Shown: piece after piece, positions 34,968 to 45,068 of the stretch
Layout: each line of letters starts with the position of its first letter
How positions within the stretch are numbered: position 1 is the first letter of the stretch
Source of the DNA: Lachnospiraceae bacterium
Lineage (GTDB): Bacteria; Bacillota; Clostridia; Lachnospirales; Lachnospiraceae
Length of the DNA stretch: 64,000 bases
Reading direction: 5' to 3'
Assembly (NCBI GenBank): GCA_017520425.1
Contig: JAFXFO010000031.1
Coordinates: 186,001-250,000 of the forward strand
The notes under the pieces: model-generated
The model's database searches: none
Told to the model about the DNA's origin: nothing
The model's input: the letters and a program-made list of their open reading frames with translations, nothing else
Made by a program: the position numbers and the translations under genes

Positions 34968-36305
34968 TCACCTTTCTATTCTTTGCACATTTTCAGAATC
35001 TGTACGAATGGTCAACACCGGTCTGATTCCATAGCCTTCCAATCCCACGCTTTCCGTTCTGATTTCTTCCTGACTGATACTACTACACACCATATAAGCC
35101 TGATATCCGTTGCTTTCGCTGCCATCCCTTAACCACCAGTAGAAATCTTCTACACCAAGTTCCAATGCATAACTATCATACCAGTCAGCTTTATCCTGCT
35201 CTAATGCATATTCTGTAGGCACTGCTAATCGACTGACATTGGCTTTCTCCATCCATTCAAGCTCCTCGGATGACAATAGAAACACTTTGTCTTCCGTTTC
35301 TTTTCCGTTTGTTACCACTTTTGTAACCAAAATATCTTTTTGTTCTGCTTCCGTAAAATAGCTTAAAAAGCCAGGTTCCTTGTGATAACCGTTTTTCAAT
35401 TCCGACATGGCGGATGCTTGGGGAATTCCATTCTCATAGGTCACATTTTCATCTGCACTGTTCAACCAGGTTCTTATATTGGATGTTTCCCAATCATTAT
35501 TCCCGCGAAGCTGATGCTGCAAATCTAAATCCATACCGGAAATTTCCTTTCCCCAATAGTTCGTATCCAGGGCTTCATTATATTTTCCGCTTTCTGCTGC
35601 ATCATAGGCCTTCATGGACAATATATTCTCAGCTATAAGAGTTGCTTCTTTTCCGTCTTGTGACACCCTTAAAACCCGCCAGCAAATATCCTCCTGTCCA
35701 TATCTTCCGAAAACAATTCTCTCTCCCGTTTTCCAGGGTTGGGCGGTTTCCTCATTTATTAATGCTTGCTCTTTCGCTTTCTCGCCCTTGTTTATGTAGC
35801 AAATAAGTAAACCTACTGCTACCAACAACAGAACCGGCCATAATACCCACTTAAATTGTTTTCTTCCGGTATTCGCTTTATCACATCTATCCTTCCCTAC
35901 GCCTCTTCGTTCCCCATCGGGCTCGCCATACTGCGTAATGGACTGCAGAATCCCATCATAATTCCCGTCAGAAAACTTTCCTATCCACTGATGGGTCATT
36001 AGGAAATATTGCAGGGATTTGCTTAATTCCACTTCTTCCAGCTGATATACGAAAACAGTCTTATTCTTACTGACAGCACTTTCCACTTCTCTTAAAACAT
36101 GAGGCGACTCATTAGCTGCCTTTGATAATAATATCAACATGGCATCGGTGCTCTCGATACCTTCCATGATTTCCTGTGCATAAATATGTCCTGAACGTAT
36201 ATCACGGGGAGCCAAAAAACAGGAATGACCATGATTTTCTAAGTACTCACATATTTTTTCTGCAATATCATATTCTTTTGAGGAATGTGATAGAAATAAA
36301 TACAT
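34968..36305 (-). CDS. TIR domain protein with membrane helix and DUF6273-type ectodomain
   Basis: The 445-residue protein begins with a TIR domain (1-125): YLFLSHSSKEYDIAEKICEY, LAPRDIRSG, and REVESAVSKNKTVFVYQL, in which Glu73 lies where the NADase glutamate is found in related TIRs. A basic linker and one membrane helix (about 152-171) follow. The rest (195-445) resembles DUF6273: VFGRYGQEDICWRVL, SNIRTWLN, VFLLSSEELEWM and YGIRPVLTI. The N-terminal TIR would be cytoplasmic and the C-terminal part outside. ATG at 36305 has AAGGAG 8 bases upstream. NADase activity is not shown; the domain could instead be a binding module. Confidence 0.85.
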   Translation of the reverse strand: MYLFLSHSSKEYDIAEKICEYLENHGHSCFLAPRDIRSGHIYAQEIMEGIESTDAMLILLSKAANESPHVLREVESAVSKNKTVFVYQLEEVELSKSLQYFLMTHQWIGKFSDGNYDGILQSITQYGEPDGERRGVGKDRCDKANTGRKQFKWVLWPVLLLVAVGLLICYINKGEKAKEQALINEETAQPWKTGERIVFGRYGQEDICWRVLRVSQDGKEATLIAENILSMKAYDAAESGKYNEALDTNYWGKEISGMDLDLQHQLRGNNDWETSNIRTWLNSADENVTYENGIPQASAMSELKNGYHKEPGFLSYFTEAEQKDILVTKVVTNGKETEDKVFLLSSEELEWMEKANVSRLAVPTEYALEQDKADWYDSYALELGVEDFYWWLRDGSESNGYQAYMVCSSISQEEIRTESVGLEGYGIRPVLTIRTDSENVQRIER

Positions 36306-36318
36306 GTAAAATCTCCTT

Positions 36319-37683
36319 CTACTGCGGCTTTCTGGCCTGTATATCATAACTTACATTGACACCGGATACCGCAATCTCCGCATTCTGGTAAAACTTTCTT
36401 ATGACTCTGTCCGCCACTTTCTTGCCATTTTCTGTATCTGTGTCCATTAATAACACAATGTACTGTTTATTACTGTACTTGGTACCCGCATCCATGGCTC
36501 TAAGAGAAGATACCACTGATTTCTCTAATATCTCCATGGCACTATCCATGCTGATACCTGCCAGGTATTCATTCCCCATTCTTAAAGTAAACAATACGAT
36601 TTGTATTTCCTGTTTCTTACGTTCTACATAGCGGATTACAAAATCATACAGTTTTTGAAATTCTTCATAAGCAACACTAAAGGCACCGCCGGTTTGTACC
36701 ACACCCTGTTCCATCATACGATGTACAACTTCCAAATCCACCTCTGTACTGCTTTTTTCGGAACTGATTTTTTGTTCTCCGTAAAAATGGTAAGAATTTT
36801 TACCGTTATTCTTCACGTAATAGAGGGATTTGTCCGCGTTATTGTATAAGCTTACATAATCCTCATCTCCGGTAGCCATCATGATACCTATGGAAACCGA
36901 AACCACATCCGGATATCCTACGGATGCCATTCTTTCATTAAACAGCTTAATAATATCTCCGGCTTTTTTTGCGGCAATCTCTCTGTCCGTCAGTTCCGGA
37001 TAAAAGGTCACAAATTCATCCCCGGCCAATCGGCATATTACATCATCCTCACGGGAATATGTCCGCAAAACCTCCGCAAAAACCTGCAAAGTCTTATCTC
37101 CCACAATATGACCGTAGGTATCATTAATTCCTTTGAAATTATCCAAATCAATCATAAACAGGGCACCTGAATGACCTTCCTCCAGAAGCTCATTCAGTTT
37201 CTTTTCCAAATAATCCCTGTTATGTAATCCGGTCAAAGCATCAGTCAATGACTTTAATGTAGCCATCTCCATCTGCTGGGTACGCTTCATCAGCTGATGT
37301 TCCAAATCCTTACGCAAATCATAGAGTTCCAAGAGTTTGCTGACACGACTGGCCATAATTAACGGCTTTATTGGTTTTGCAATAAAATCATCCGCGCCAA
37401 GCTCCAAGCACTCTGCTTCTGTTTCCAGTTCAGAAAGTGCCGTCATGAACATCACCGGTATCTTAGACCACTCCTTATGGGATTTGATCTGTCTGAGCAC
37501 TTCTTTGCCGCTCATCTTAGGCATCTCAATATCCATGAGAATCAAATCCGGAATCTCCTTCTCCAAAAAAGCTAAGGCTTCCGGTCCGGAATGTGCCAGA
37601 GAAATACGATAAGTGCTCTCCAACGCATTCTTGGCAATTATACAATACATATTACTGTCATCTACAATTAAAATATGCTTCAT
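36319..37683 (-). CDS. Response regulator with GGDEF (AGDEF) domain and degenerate second cyclase-like domain
   Basis: The 454-residue protein has a receiver domain (phospho-Asp in LILMDIEMPKMSGKE near residue 53), a coiled linker and a GGDEF domain with active-site variant RLAGDEFV. The D-N-D segment FMIDLDNFKGINDTYGH is intact. AGDEF is known to be compatible with diguanylate cyclase activity in some proteins. The last 130 residues resemble a second, worn cyclase-like fold (YIVLLMDTDTENGKK) without catalytic residues. It ends 13 bases before the TIR gene, so the two are probably cotranscribed. No partner kinase is adjacent. Confidence 0.88.
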   Translation of the reverse strand: MKHILIVDDSNMYCIIAKNALESTYRISLAHSGPEALAFLEKEIPDLILMDIEMPKMSGKEVLRQIKSHKEWSKIPVMFMTALSELETEAECLELGADDFIAKPIKPLIMASRVSKLLELYDLRKDLEHQLMKRTQQMEMATLKSLTDALTGLHNRDYLEKKLNELLEEGHSGALFMIDLDNFKGINDTYGHIVGDKTLQVFAEVLRTYSREDDVICRLAGDEFVTFYPELTDREIAAKKAGDIIKLFNERMASVGYPDVVSVSIGIMMATGDEDYVSLYNNADKSLYYVKNNGKNSYHFYGEQKISSEKSSTEVDLEVVHRMMEQGVVQTGGAFSVAYEEFQKLYDFVIRYVERKKQEIQIVLFTLRMGNEYLAGISMDSAMEILEKSVVSSLRAMDAGTKYSNKQYIVLLMDTDTENGKKVADRVIRKFYQNAEIAVSGVNVSYDIQARKPQ

Positions 37684-37747
37684 TGCTACCCCTATATAGC
37701 TTCTGCTATGTTCATCTACTGCATACCTATAAGTTACCTAACCGCCC

Positions 37748-38650
37748 CTAAATCAATGCTGTACTGAAATATCTCTCCGCTCTGTCTGCCAATATGGTGA
37801 CAATCACTTTATCCTCACCATACTTCTTCGCCATCTGCTTAGCTGCCCATACATTGGCACCGGAAGAGGTCCCCACCAAAAATCCCTGTACCTTTGCTAA
37901 TTCTCTTGCTGTATTTATGGCATCTTCATCTGTAACTTCTACTATATCCGTGATAATGGAGGTATCCAACACCTCCGGCACAAAACCGTCACCAATACCC
38001 TGTATCTGATGGAGTCCCGGCTCATCCCCCAACAATGCCGAAACATTCTTGGGCTCCACTGCCACAATCTTACAATCCGGATTCTTCTCCAGAATGCGGG
38101 ATGCGATGCCCTGCAAGGTACCACCGCTACCGATACCGGACACAAATACATCAATCTTCTCATCCAATTGTTCCAGAATCTCCTTAGCTGTACCGTTAAA
38201 ATGCGCCTCCGGATTTGCCGGATTTTCAAACTGCTGCGGTACAAAATATTCATCGGACGATGATGCAATCTCCAAAGCCTTATCCACAGAACCGCCGATA
38301 CTTAGTTCCGGAGGAGTCAACACCAGCTCGGCTCCCAAAGCCTTGATAATCTTCTTACGCTCATCACTCATATTTTCCGGCATGACGATAATGACCTTGT
38401 ATCCCTTACGAACGCCGCAAAGTGCCAGACCGATACCGGTATTACCGGATGTGGGCTCGATAATAGTCATGCCCGGTTTTAACTTACCGCTCTTTTCTGC
38501 TTCTTCCAACATATTGAGTGCAATACGATCCTTAATACTTCCTCCCGGATTTAAAAACTCTGCCTTTGCATAAATATGACAACCGGTGGTCTCCTCCAGA
38601 CTAAGCAAAGGGGTATTGCCGATTAATTCCAAAATATTGTTATAATACAT
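37748..38650 (-). CDS. cysK: Cysteine synthase A (O-acetylserine sulfhydrylase)
   Basis: CysK is the PLP enzyme that makes cysteine from O-acetylserine and sulfide. The 300-residue sequence has the PLP-lysine motif FLNPGGSIKDRIALNM, the PTSGNTGIGLA substrate loop and the phosphate-binding GSGGTLQG. GGAGG lies 7 bases before ATG at 38650. Some Lachnospiraceae proteins with this sequence are annotated only as OAS-TL family, but the features fit CysK. Confidence 0.94.
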   Translation of the reverse strand: MYYNNILELIGNTPLLSLEETTGCHIYAKAEFLNPGGSIKDRIALNMLEEAEKSGKLKPGMTIIEPTSGNTGIGLALCGVRKGYKVIIVMPENMSDERKKIIKALGAELVLTPPELSIGGSVDKALEIASSSDEYFVPQQFENPANPEAHFNGTAKEILEQLDEKIDVFVSGIGSGGTLQGIASRILEKNPDCKIVAVEPKNVSALLGDEPGLHQIQGIGDGFVPEVLDTSIITDIVEVTDEDAINTARELAKVQGFLVGTSSGANVWAAKQMAKKYGEDKVIVTILADRAERYFSTALI

Positions 38651-38694
38651 GTCTGTACCTCCAAGTACCAAATTCTCCTAGTTTATAGTATATA

Positions 38695-38720
38695 AAAAGA
38701 AGGGTTGCAACGCAACCCTT
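38695..38720 (-). terminator. Intrinsic terminator between MATE gene and cysK
   Basis: A nine-base stem (AAGGGTTGC 38700-38708 with 38712-38720) and a three-base loop have T-rich tails in both directions. It ends the MATE transcript and separates it from cysK. Confidence 0.85.
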
Positions 38721-38744
38721 TTTTCAACACTTTACTACATTAAA

Positions 38745-40130
38745 TTATTCAATCACTTCCTCTAATTCATTTGCGGACTTAATCTTCTTAATCCATTTAC
38801 CGCTGTTCAGACGAATCAGACACCAGAAGGCTTTCACTACCTGGTCACTCTTTAAGAAGAAGTAAATCCAGAAAGGCTGCAGATGCCATACAAAGCCTGC
38901 CAGCAAACCTAAAGGAAGAGATATTACCCAAAGGAAAACATTATCAGCCAGCATCAGCATCTTGGTATCTCCGCCTCCGCGAAGCACACCCTTGGTCATA
39001 ATACTGTTGGTCGCCTGGAATACTACGATAATACTGATGGACAACATCAGCTGCTTAGCAATCTCTCTGGTTTCCTCCGTAAGCTTGCTATACGCACTAA
39101 TCATAGGATTACTGATAAGTAAAATAATCAAACCGGCCAAAACACCAAACAAAAGACCGATACCAAGAAATGCATATCCCTGCTTCTGTGCCTTTTCACG
39201 ATCTCCTTCTCCCAAGGTATATCCTGTAACAATCGCACCGGACTGTGCAAATCCCTGGGTCATGACAGAACTCAACTGCTGTGTGGTCACCGTCACTGTA
39301 TTGGCTGCCATGAAACTTTCACCCAAGCGTCCTATCACCATAGCCACAGAATTATTTCCCAATGCTAAAATACCATCACTGATTAATACCGGGATGCTGA
39401 TACGTATGTACTCTCTCCACAACACTCCCACCGGTGCAAAAATGTGACGAATCCGGAATCCAATTTCTTTATCCTTAAACAATAAATAACCGCATATTAT
39501 GGAAAATTCAAAAAATCTGGCAATTAAGGTTCCCAATGCGGCACCCGCCACTTCCATTCTGGGTGCACCGAATTCACCAAAAATAAACATATAATTCGCT
39601 CCCACATTCACAAATAGTGCTGCTATGGAGGTGTATAATGGCAATCTTACCTGCTTTACATTACGCAATACTATCGTCGTTGTTAAGGATAATCCCATTA
39701 AAAAATATGTAATCACTGAATACTCAAGATACTTCATACCTTCATGTATGATTCCATCTTCCTCAGTATAGATTCGCATAATTTGTTCCGGAATAAGTAT
39801 GGTAATTACGCAGAATAGTAACGACATAGCCAAACATAAACGAAGCATAATCGCCACCGTTTTTTTCAAGGAATCTTTATCCTTCATACCAAAGTATCGG
39901 GATACCAATACAGAAGCCCCCATACCAATGCCCATACAGAAGATATGAAAAATACCAATAAACTGATTTGCTGCTGAAACTGCTGCAAACTGTGTCTGCC
40001 CCACTTCAGCCACCATAACATTATCTGCCATATTTACACCGGTAGTAATCAAGCCCTGGAATGCAATTGGTAATGCAATGCCAAATGCGTTTTTATAAAA
40101 TTGTTTATCCTTCACATATAACTTCTGCAT
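38745..40130 (-). CDS. MATE family efflux transporter
   Basis: The 461-residue membrane protein has 12 predicted helices in two pseudo-repeats, with ALPIAFQGLITTGVNMADN near the N-terminus and ARFFEFSIICGYLLF centrally. It belongs to the MATE (MOP superfamily) of sodium- or proton-driven drug and metabolite exporters; the substrate is unknown. ATG at 40130 is preferred over an earlier in-frame start because AAGGA lies about 9 bases upstream. It is apparently monocistronic. Confidence 0.93.
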   Translation of the reverse strand: MQKLYVKDKQFYKNAFGIALPIAFQGLITTGVNMADNVMVAEVGQTQFAAVSAANQFIGIFHIFCMGIGMGASVLVSRYFGMKDKDSLKKTVAIMLRLCLAMSLLFCVITILIPEQIMRIYTEEDGIIHEGMKYLEYSVITYFLMGLSLTTTIVLRNVKQVRLPLYTSIAALFVNVGANYMFIFGEFGAPRMEVAGAALGTLIARFFEFSIICGYLLFKDKEIGFRIRHIFAPVGVLWREYIRISIPVLISDGILALGNNSVAMVIGRLGESFMAANTVTVTTQQLSSVMTQGFAQSGAIVTGYTLGEGDREKAQKQGYAFLGIGLLFGVLAGLIILLISNPMISAYSKLTEETREIAKQLMLSISIIVVFQATNSIMTKGVLRGGGDTKMLMLADNVFLWVISLPLGLLAGFVWHLQPFWIYFFLKSDQVVKAFWCLIRLNSGKWIKKIKSANELEEVIE

Positions 40131-40250
40131 ATCTCGTCTTCCTTGCCTACATTTAACGTCAAATTTTCTACACAACGAAACATTATAACACTATCATTTT
40201 TGAAATGCCAGTATTTTATAAAACGATTTACAATTTTGTCGATGAAATCA

Positions 40251-40640
40251 CTAAAAAATCAATATCTGTGCTACCACACCTACTGCTACAGCCACAATCA
40301 ATCCCAATATAGCCATCAGCCGATACTGCCACATGGGATAGCTGAATCTCTTCCATGCCTTGCCCAGCTGAATCAGTATGTAACCGTAAAACAACATAAA
40401 GAATAGGGTGACAATCATTAGGATGTTATACGAAAAGGTCACCAATATTGCTATAATAAACAAATCGTTAAACAGAATAAATCTCAAATCATCCTTGGGA
40501 TGCTTATCATCATATTCTCTGGTTTCCTCCACAATACGGTCTATCAAAAAGCTCATGCCCTTAAAACCGAATCGTACGCCAACCTCTATCTCCTCCTGAT
40601 TCTTTAATTCTTCATCAAAATTCTCGCCCCAACTGCCCAT
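40251..40640 (-). CDS. Small membrane protein of unknown function
   Basis: The 129-residue protein has an acidic N-terminal 50 residues and three hydrophobic stretches (about 53-69, 72-90 and 105-128). I do not recognise a family. It lies 44 bases after the esterase gene on the same strand, so it may be the last gene of the MoxR operon. Confidence 0.6.
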   Translation of the reverse strand: MGSWGENFDEELKNQEEIEVGVRFGFKGMSFLIDRIVEETREYDDKHPKDDLRFILFNDLFIIAILVTFSYNILMIVTLFFMLFYGYILIQLGKAWKRFSYPMWQYRLMAILGLIVAVAVGVVAQILIF

Positions 40641-40684
40641 TTTTCTCTTTCCTTTCTCTTTCCTTTTATAGTCCTTCGGGTGCC

Positions 40685-41725
<1,041 letters not shown>

Positions 41726-42967
41726 TTATTCCTTTCCTTTGCAAAGATTCTTCATCCGCTTCACATCCTCCGGAGTACATTCATAGGGAGAATATCTGGC
41801 CTTCTCATAAAGATTACCCATCTCCGTATTTTCCAGAATGCCGGAGCACTCCCTTGCTGTATACAGTTCCATTCTGTCCTTCTTTCCGGCTTCAGCAATC
41901 TTCTTCTCTTCGCTTAATACTTTCTTTCTAAAACGCCTGCGGATACGAAGGGCAGGATTCATGGCCGCAAATATACCATCCCGCTTAGGTGCATCCAGCT
42001 TTTCTACCACATCCGTTTTTTCATAAATATCCTCTTCCTTTTTCACCGCGGTTCCGCTTCCGTCGAAGGCAAACAGACCGCTCAAAAATTCAAACAGCAT
42101 ACGAATCAGCTTATATGCGATCCATAAAAGGATAATGAGCACCAAAATACTGAGTATAATATCCCACACACTGTTTTTGTCCGATATTTGCTCCGGAATC
42201 ATCGGCTCCACGGCGCCTCCCAAATCCGGTCCACCATTCTGTTCAAAATCAAAACGCTTTATAAAATCACGAATCTTCCTTCCAAAGAATCCCAAAAATT
42301 TCCTTATATACTGCAACACATCATCCATACGCCCTATATTAGCCACCACCAATAACAATACCGACAGCAACGAAGAAAAGCCCAGCATGGAGATAACCCC
42401 CGAACCCAATACCGTTTTAATAGGCATGTATCCTACCGAGTGCTTATTCAGTTCCAGAAACTTCATGTACTTATTCACATAGCTGGCAACCGAATACAGT
42501 ACCACATTCCAAATCATGATATAGATAACATTCTTCTGATACTCAAACAATCTGATATACTGAAAAATGAAAGCTACTACCACTGTCATAATCATAATAA
42601 CCACAAGAGGTATGGGTTTATAATCAGAGCTGTCATCCTTGGTCCAGTCGTACATTTCCGTAGTCACAACGTAATAGGCCACACCAACCAGATAGATTAT
42701 GGTATATGCTATGTGAGGAAATGGTATACTGTAAATGCCCAAAGCCAGAAGCAGATATATAAGATACCGCAACACCTTAAGTTTCTTCAGCTTACTGAAT
42801 ACATAGGGAAGAAAACCAATCCCCAACCAAATCAGCCAATGTGCCGGCAGTATTTTATAATTCTGACCGGCCACCAGCAATATCATATATATCACAATAT
42901 AAAAACACCAATGGTTCTGAAAAATCATTATGTAATTGTGAATTGCTCTTACTTGCTTTATTGTCAT
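41726..42967 (-). CDS. Membrane protein with DUF4129-like tail
   Basis: The 413-residue protein has six or seven helices in its first 270 residues, another helix near 272-290, and a cytoplasmic tail. The tail ends LYEKARYSPYECTPEDVKRMK, similar to the C-terminus of DUF4129 proteins. Such proteins follow DUF58 genes in MoxR operons and often carry a transglutaminase domain, which is missing here. It lies 9 bases downstream of the DUF58 gene. Confidence 0.75.
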   Translation of the reverse strand: MTIKQVRAIHNYIMIFQNHWCFYIVIYMILLVAGQNYKILPAHWLIWLGIGFLPYVFSKLKKLKVLRYLIYLLLALGIYSIPFPHIAYTIIYLVGVAYYVVTTEMYDWTKDDSSDYKPIPLVVIMIMTVVVAFIFQYIRLFEYQKNVIYIMIWNVVLYSVASYVNKYMKFLELNKHSVGYMPIKTVLGSGVISMLGFSSLLSVLLLVVANIGRMDDVLQYIRKFLGFFGRKIRDFIKRFDFEQNGGPDLGGAVEPMIPEQISDKNSVWDIILSILVLIILLWIAYKLIRMLFEFLSGLFAFDGSGTAVKKEEDIYEKTDVVEKLDAPKRDGIFAAMNPALRIRRRFRKKVLSEEKKIAEAGKKDRMELYTARECSGILENTEMGNLYEKARYSPYECTPEDVKRMKNLCKGKE

Positions 42968-42976
42968 ATATTTTCC

Positions 42977-44098
42977 TTAACGCATCCTGCTAATTTCAAC
43001 GGGTTTATAGAAACGTTGTAAATTTCTTGGTATCTTAGGTTCATCCTTGGAATCCTTTACATAGAACCACATAAAATCTTCTGAGACACCGCAATATGCC
43101 TGCAACAACTGTGTAAACTCATCGTAGGCATTCATGGACAATACGAAAGTATACTCTCCGTTTGTCCTGCGAAACAGCCTGTTTTCAAAATGCTCGTGAA
43201 AGGGCTTCATCTTTTTGCTCAAATCAATACAGGACAAGGAGCGATAGATTTCCCGTACATTCGTATCCTCATTGTAATACAGTATTTTGTCCGTTCTCGA
43301 ATCCTTACAATTACCATAACAGGATACCTTAATCCCTTTTCCGGCAAAGAACCTCACAATACCGGCTGCAATCCGTATACATCCCTCTGCACAATCCTCT
43401 TTCTTCAGGATTCCTTCATCCTCCAGATTCAGGAAAATACGAATGGATTTCACTGCCGTAAAATCTCTTAAATTCACCTTTAAGTCTCCTGTCTTGGCAG
43501 TAGCCTTCCAATTGATGCTTTTCATATCATCATATGGCTGATACTCTCGAATGCCGCGATACTCAAAAGGGTCCTCCAAGAATTGACGCTTCGTATTCAC
43601 CATACCATTCACCATTTGCAGGGAATGCAGAATCTCCTTATTGTAAAAAGGTTGCGGATATACATAAATAAACTCGTCGATTTCTCTGGTTTCCCGCAAA
43701 TTGGTAAGCATGAACAAATCACCTGTCAGCAAATCAATGGAACGGATATGATAACAACCTCTCTTATCCGCCGTAAAGTGCAAGGTTCTGGTGATTTTCT
43801 CACGTCTTCCGATTGCAAACACATCATTACGGTAATACTGATCCGTCTTCTGGGTCTCCTTTGAATCCTCAAACAAAAGGTTGCGACTGGTTTGAAACTT
43901 CACATGAAACAAGGGAAGCGGCAACCATTTTTGATTGGTGATTACTTCTATGAGTTCACCGGTATCACCGGCAAACATATCCGTAGAACCAAACTTTAAG
44001 TCCACTTCCAGATTCTCGTTCCAGTAATATATGTATACCTTCATCTGAATCCATATAAACAAAAGTATTAAAATAACAATACCAATTAATTGTATCAT
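42977..44098 (-). CDS. DUF58 domain protein
   Basis: The 373-residue protein has one or two N-terminal helices (1-30), a beta-rich middle part, and the DUF58 signature FEYRGIREYQPYDDMKSINWKATAK, ending in a von Willebrand A-like fold. DUF58 proteins act with MoxR ATPases, probably in assembling surface or metal-containing complexes. It overlaps the moxR gene by four bases (ATGA). Confidence 0.9.
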   Translation of the reverse strand: MIQLIGIVILILLFIWIQMKVYIYYWNENLEVDLKFGSTDMFAGDTGELIEVITNQKWLPLPLFHVKFQTSRNLLFEDSKETQKTDQYYRNDVFAIGRREKITRTLHFTADKRGCYHIRSIDLLTGDLFMLTNLRETREIDEFIYVYPQPFYNKEILHSLQMVNGMVNTKRQFLEDPFEYRGIREYQPYDDMKSINWKATAKTGDLKVNLRDFTAVKSIRIFLNLEDEGILKKEDCAEGCIRIAAGIVRFFAGKGIKVSCYGNCKDSRTDKILYYNEDTNVREIYRSLSCIDLSKKMKPFHEHFENRLFRRTNGEYTFVLSMNAYDEFTQLLQAYCGVSEDFMWFYVKDSKDEPKIPRNLQRFYKPVEISRMR

Positions 44099-45036
44099 GC
44101 ACTATAATCCTCTGTGGGTACATCCGTGTTGCGTAAAATCTTATCTACAAACTTATCGGTTTCATTGTCTCCATAGCCCAAAATAATTCTGTGGGACAAT
44201 ACATACGGTGCTACTGCTTTTACATCATCCGGCACCACATATTCCCTACCGCTTAAGGCAGCATATGCCTTTGCACATTTCAACAACGCCAGACTGCCTC
44301 TGGGGCTGACGCCCATCACCACAGAGGCACCCACTCTGGTCTCTGCCACCAAATCTACGATATATTCCTGAATACATTTATGCACATATACCTTGGTCGC
44401 TTCCGCTCTGGCAATCTGCAAATCCTCCAAGGTCACCACGCTGCTCAAGGTGTCCAGAGGATCCGCTTCCATATAACGGGCCAATACCTCCAGCTCCTGT
44501 GCTCTGCCCAAAGCTCCCATGGATAATTTCATCATAAAACGGTCCATCTGCGCTTCCGGCAAAGGGAAAGTACCTGCTGTTTCCACCGGGTTCTGGGTAG
44601 CGATTACGAAAAACTCACCTGCCATTTTATAGGTCTCACCATCAATGGTGGCCTGCTTCTCTTCCATACATTCCAAAAGTCCGGCCTGGGTACGGGGTGT
44701 GGCACGGTTGATTTCATCCGCAAGCAAAATATTGGTAAAAATAGGGCCTTTACGCAGCACGAACTCATTGGTTTGACGATTGTATACATTCAATCCCGTA
44801 ATATCCGCCGGTAGCAAGTCCGGTGTAAACTGAATACGTGCATATTCTCCGTTCATGGATTTTGCCAATGCCTTTGCCAGCTTGGTTTTGCCGGTACCCG
44901 GTACGTCCTCTAAAAGCACATGACCTTCTGCCACCATGGCGGTCAAAATTAATTTAATCACTTCATTCTTTCCTATAATAACCTTGCCTATATTCTCTAT
45001 AATCTTATCTGCAAATATTTTCGCTTTTTGTTCCAT
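44095..45036 (-). CDS. MoxR family AAA ATPase
   Basis: The 313-residue AAA+ ATPase has Walker A (LEDVPGTGKTKLAKAL), Walker B (ILLADEINRATPRTQ), and sensor regions FVIATQNPVETAGTFPLPEAQ and GVSPRGSLALLK. MoxR proteins act as chaperone-like remodellers. The start ATG at 45036 has AGGAG at 7 bases. It heads the operon moxR-DUF58-DUF4129-esterase. Confidence 0.94.
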   Translation of the reverse strand: MEQKAKIFADKIIENIGKVIIGKNEVIKLILTAMVAEGHVLLEDVPGTGKTKLAKALAKSMNGEYARIQFTPDLLPADITGLNVYNRQTNEFVLRKGPIFTNILLADEINRATPRTQAGLLECMEEKQATIDGETYKMAGEFFVIATQNPVETAGTFPLPEAQMDRFMMKLSMGALGRAQELEVLARYMEADPLDTLSSVVTLEDLQIARAEATKVYVHKCIQEYIVDLVAETRVGASVVMGVSPRGSLALLKCAKAYAALSGREYVVPDDVKAVAPYVLSHRIILGYGDNETDKFVDKILRNTDVPTEDYSA

Positions 45037-45068
45037 AATCATTCTCCTATATTACATTTATCCGCGCT

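Noticed and set aside
38651..38699. T-box or SAM riboswitch before cysK
   Set aside because: The leader before the terminator of the neighbouring gene is under 50 bases, too short for either.
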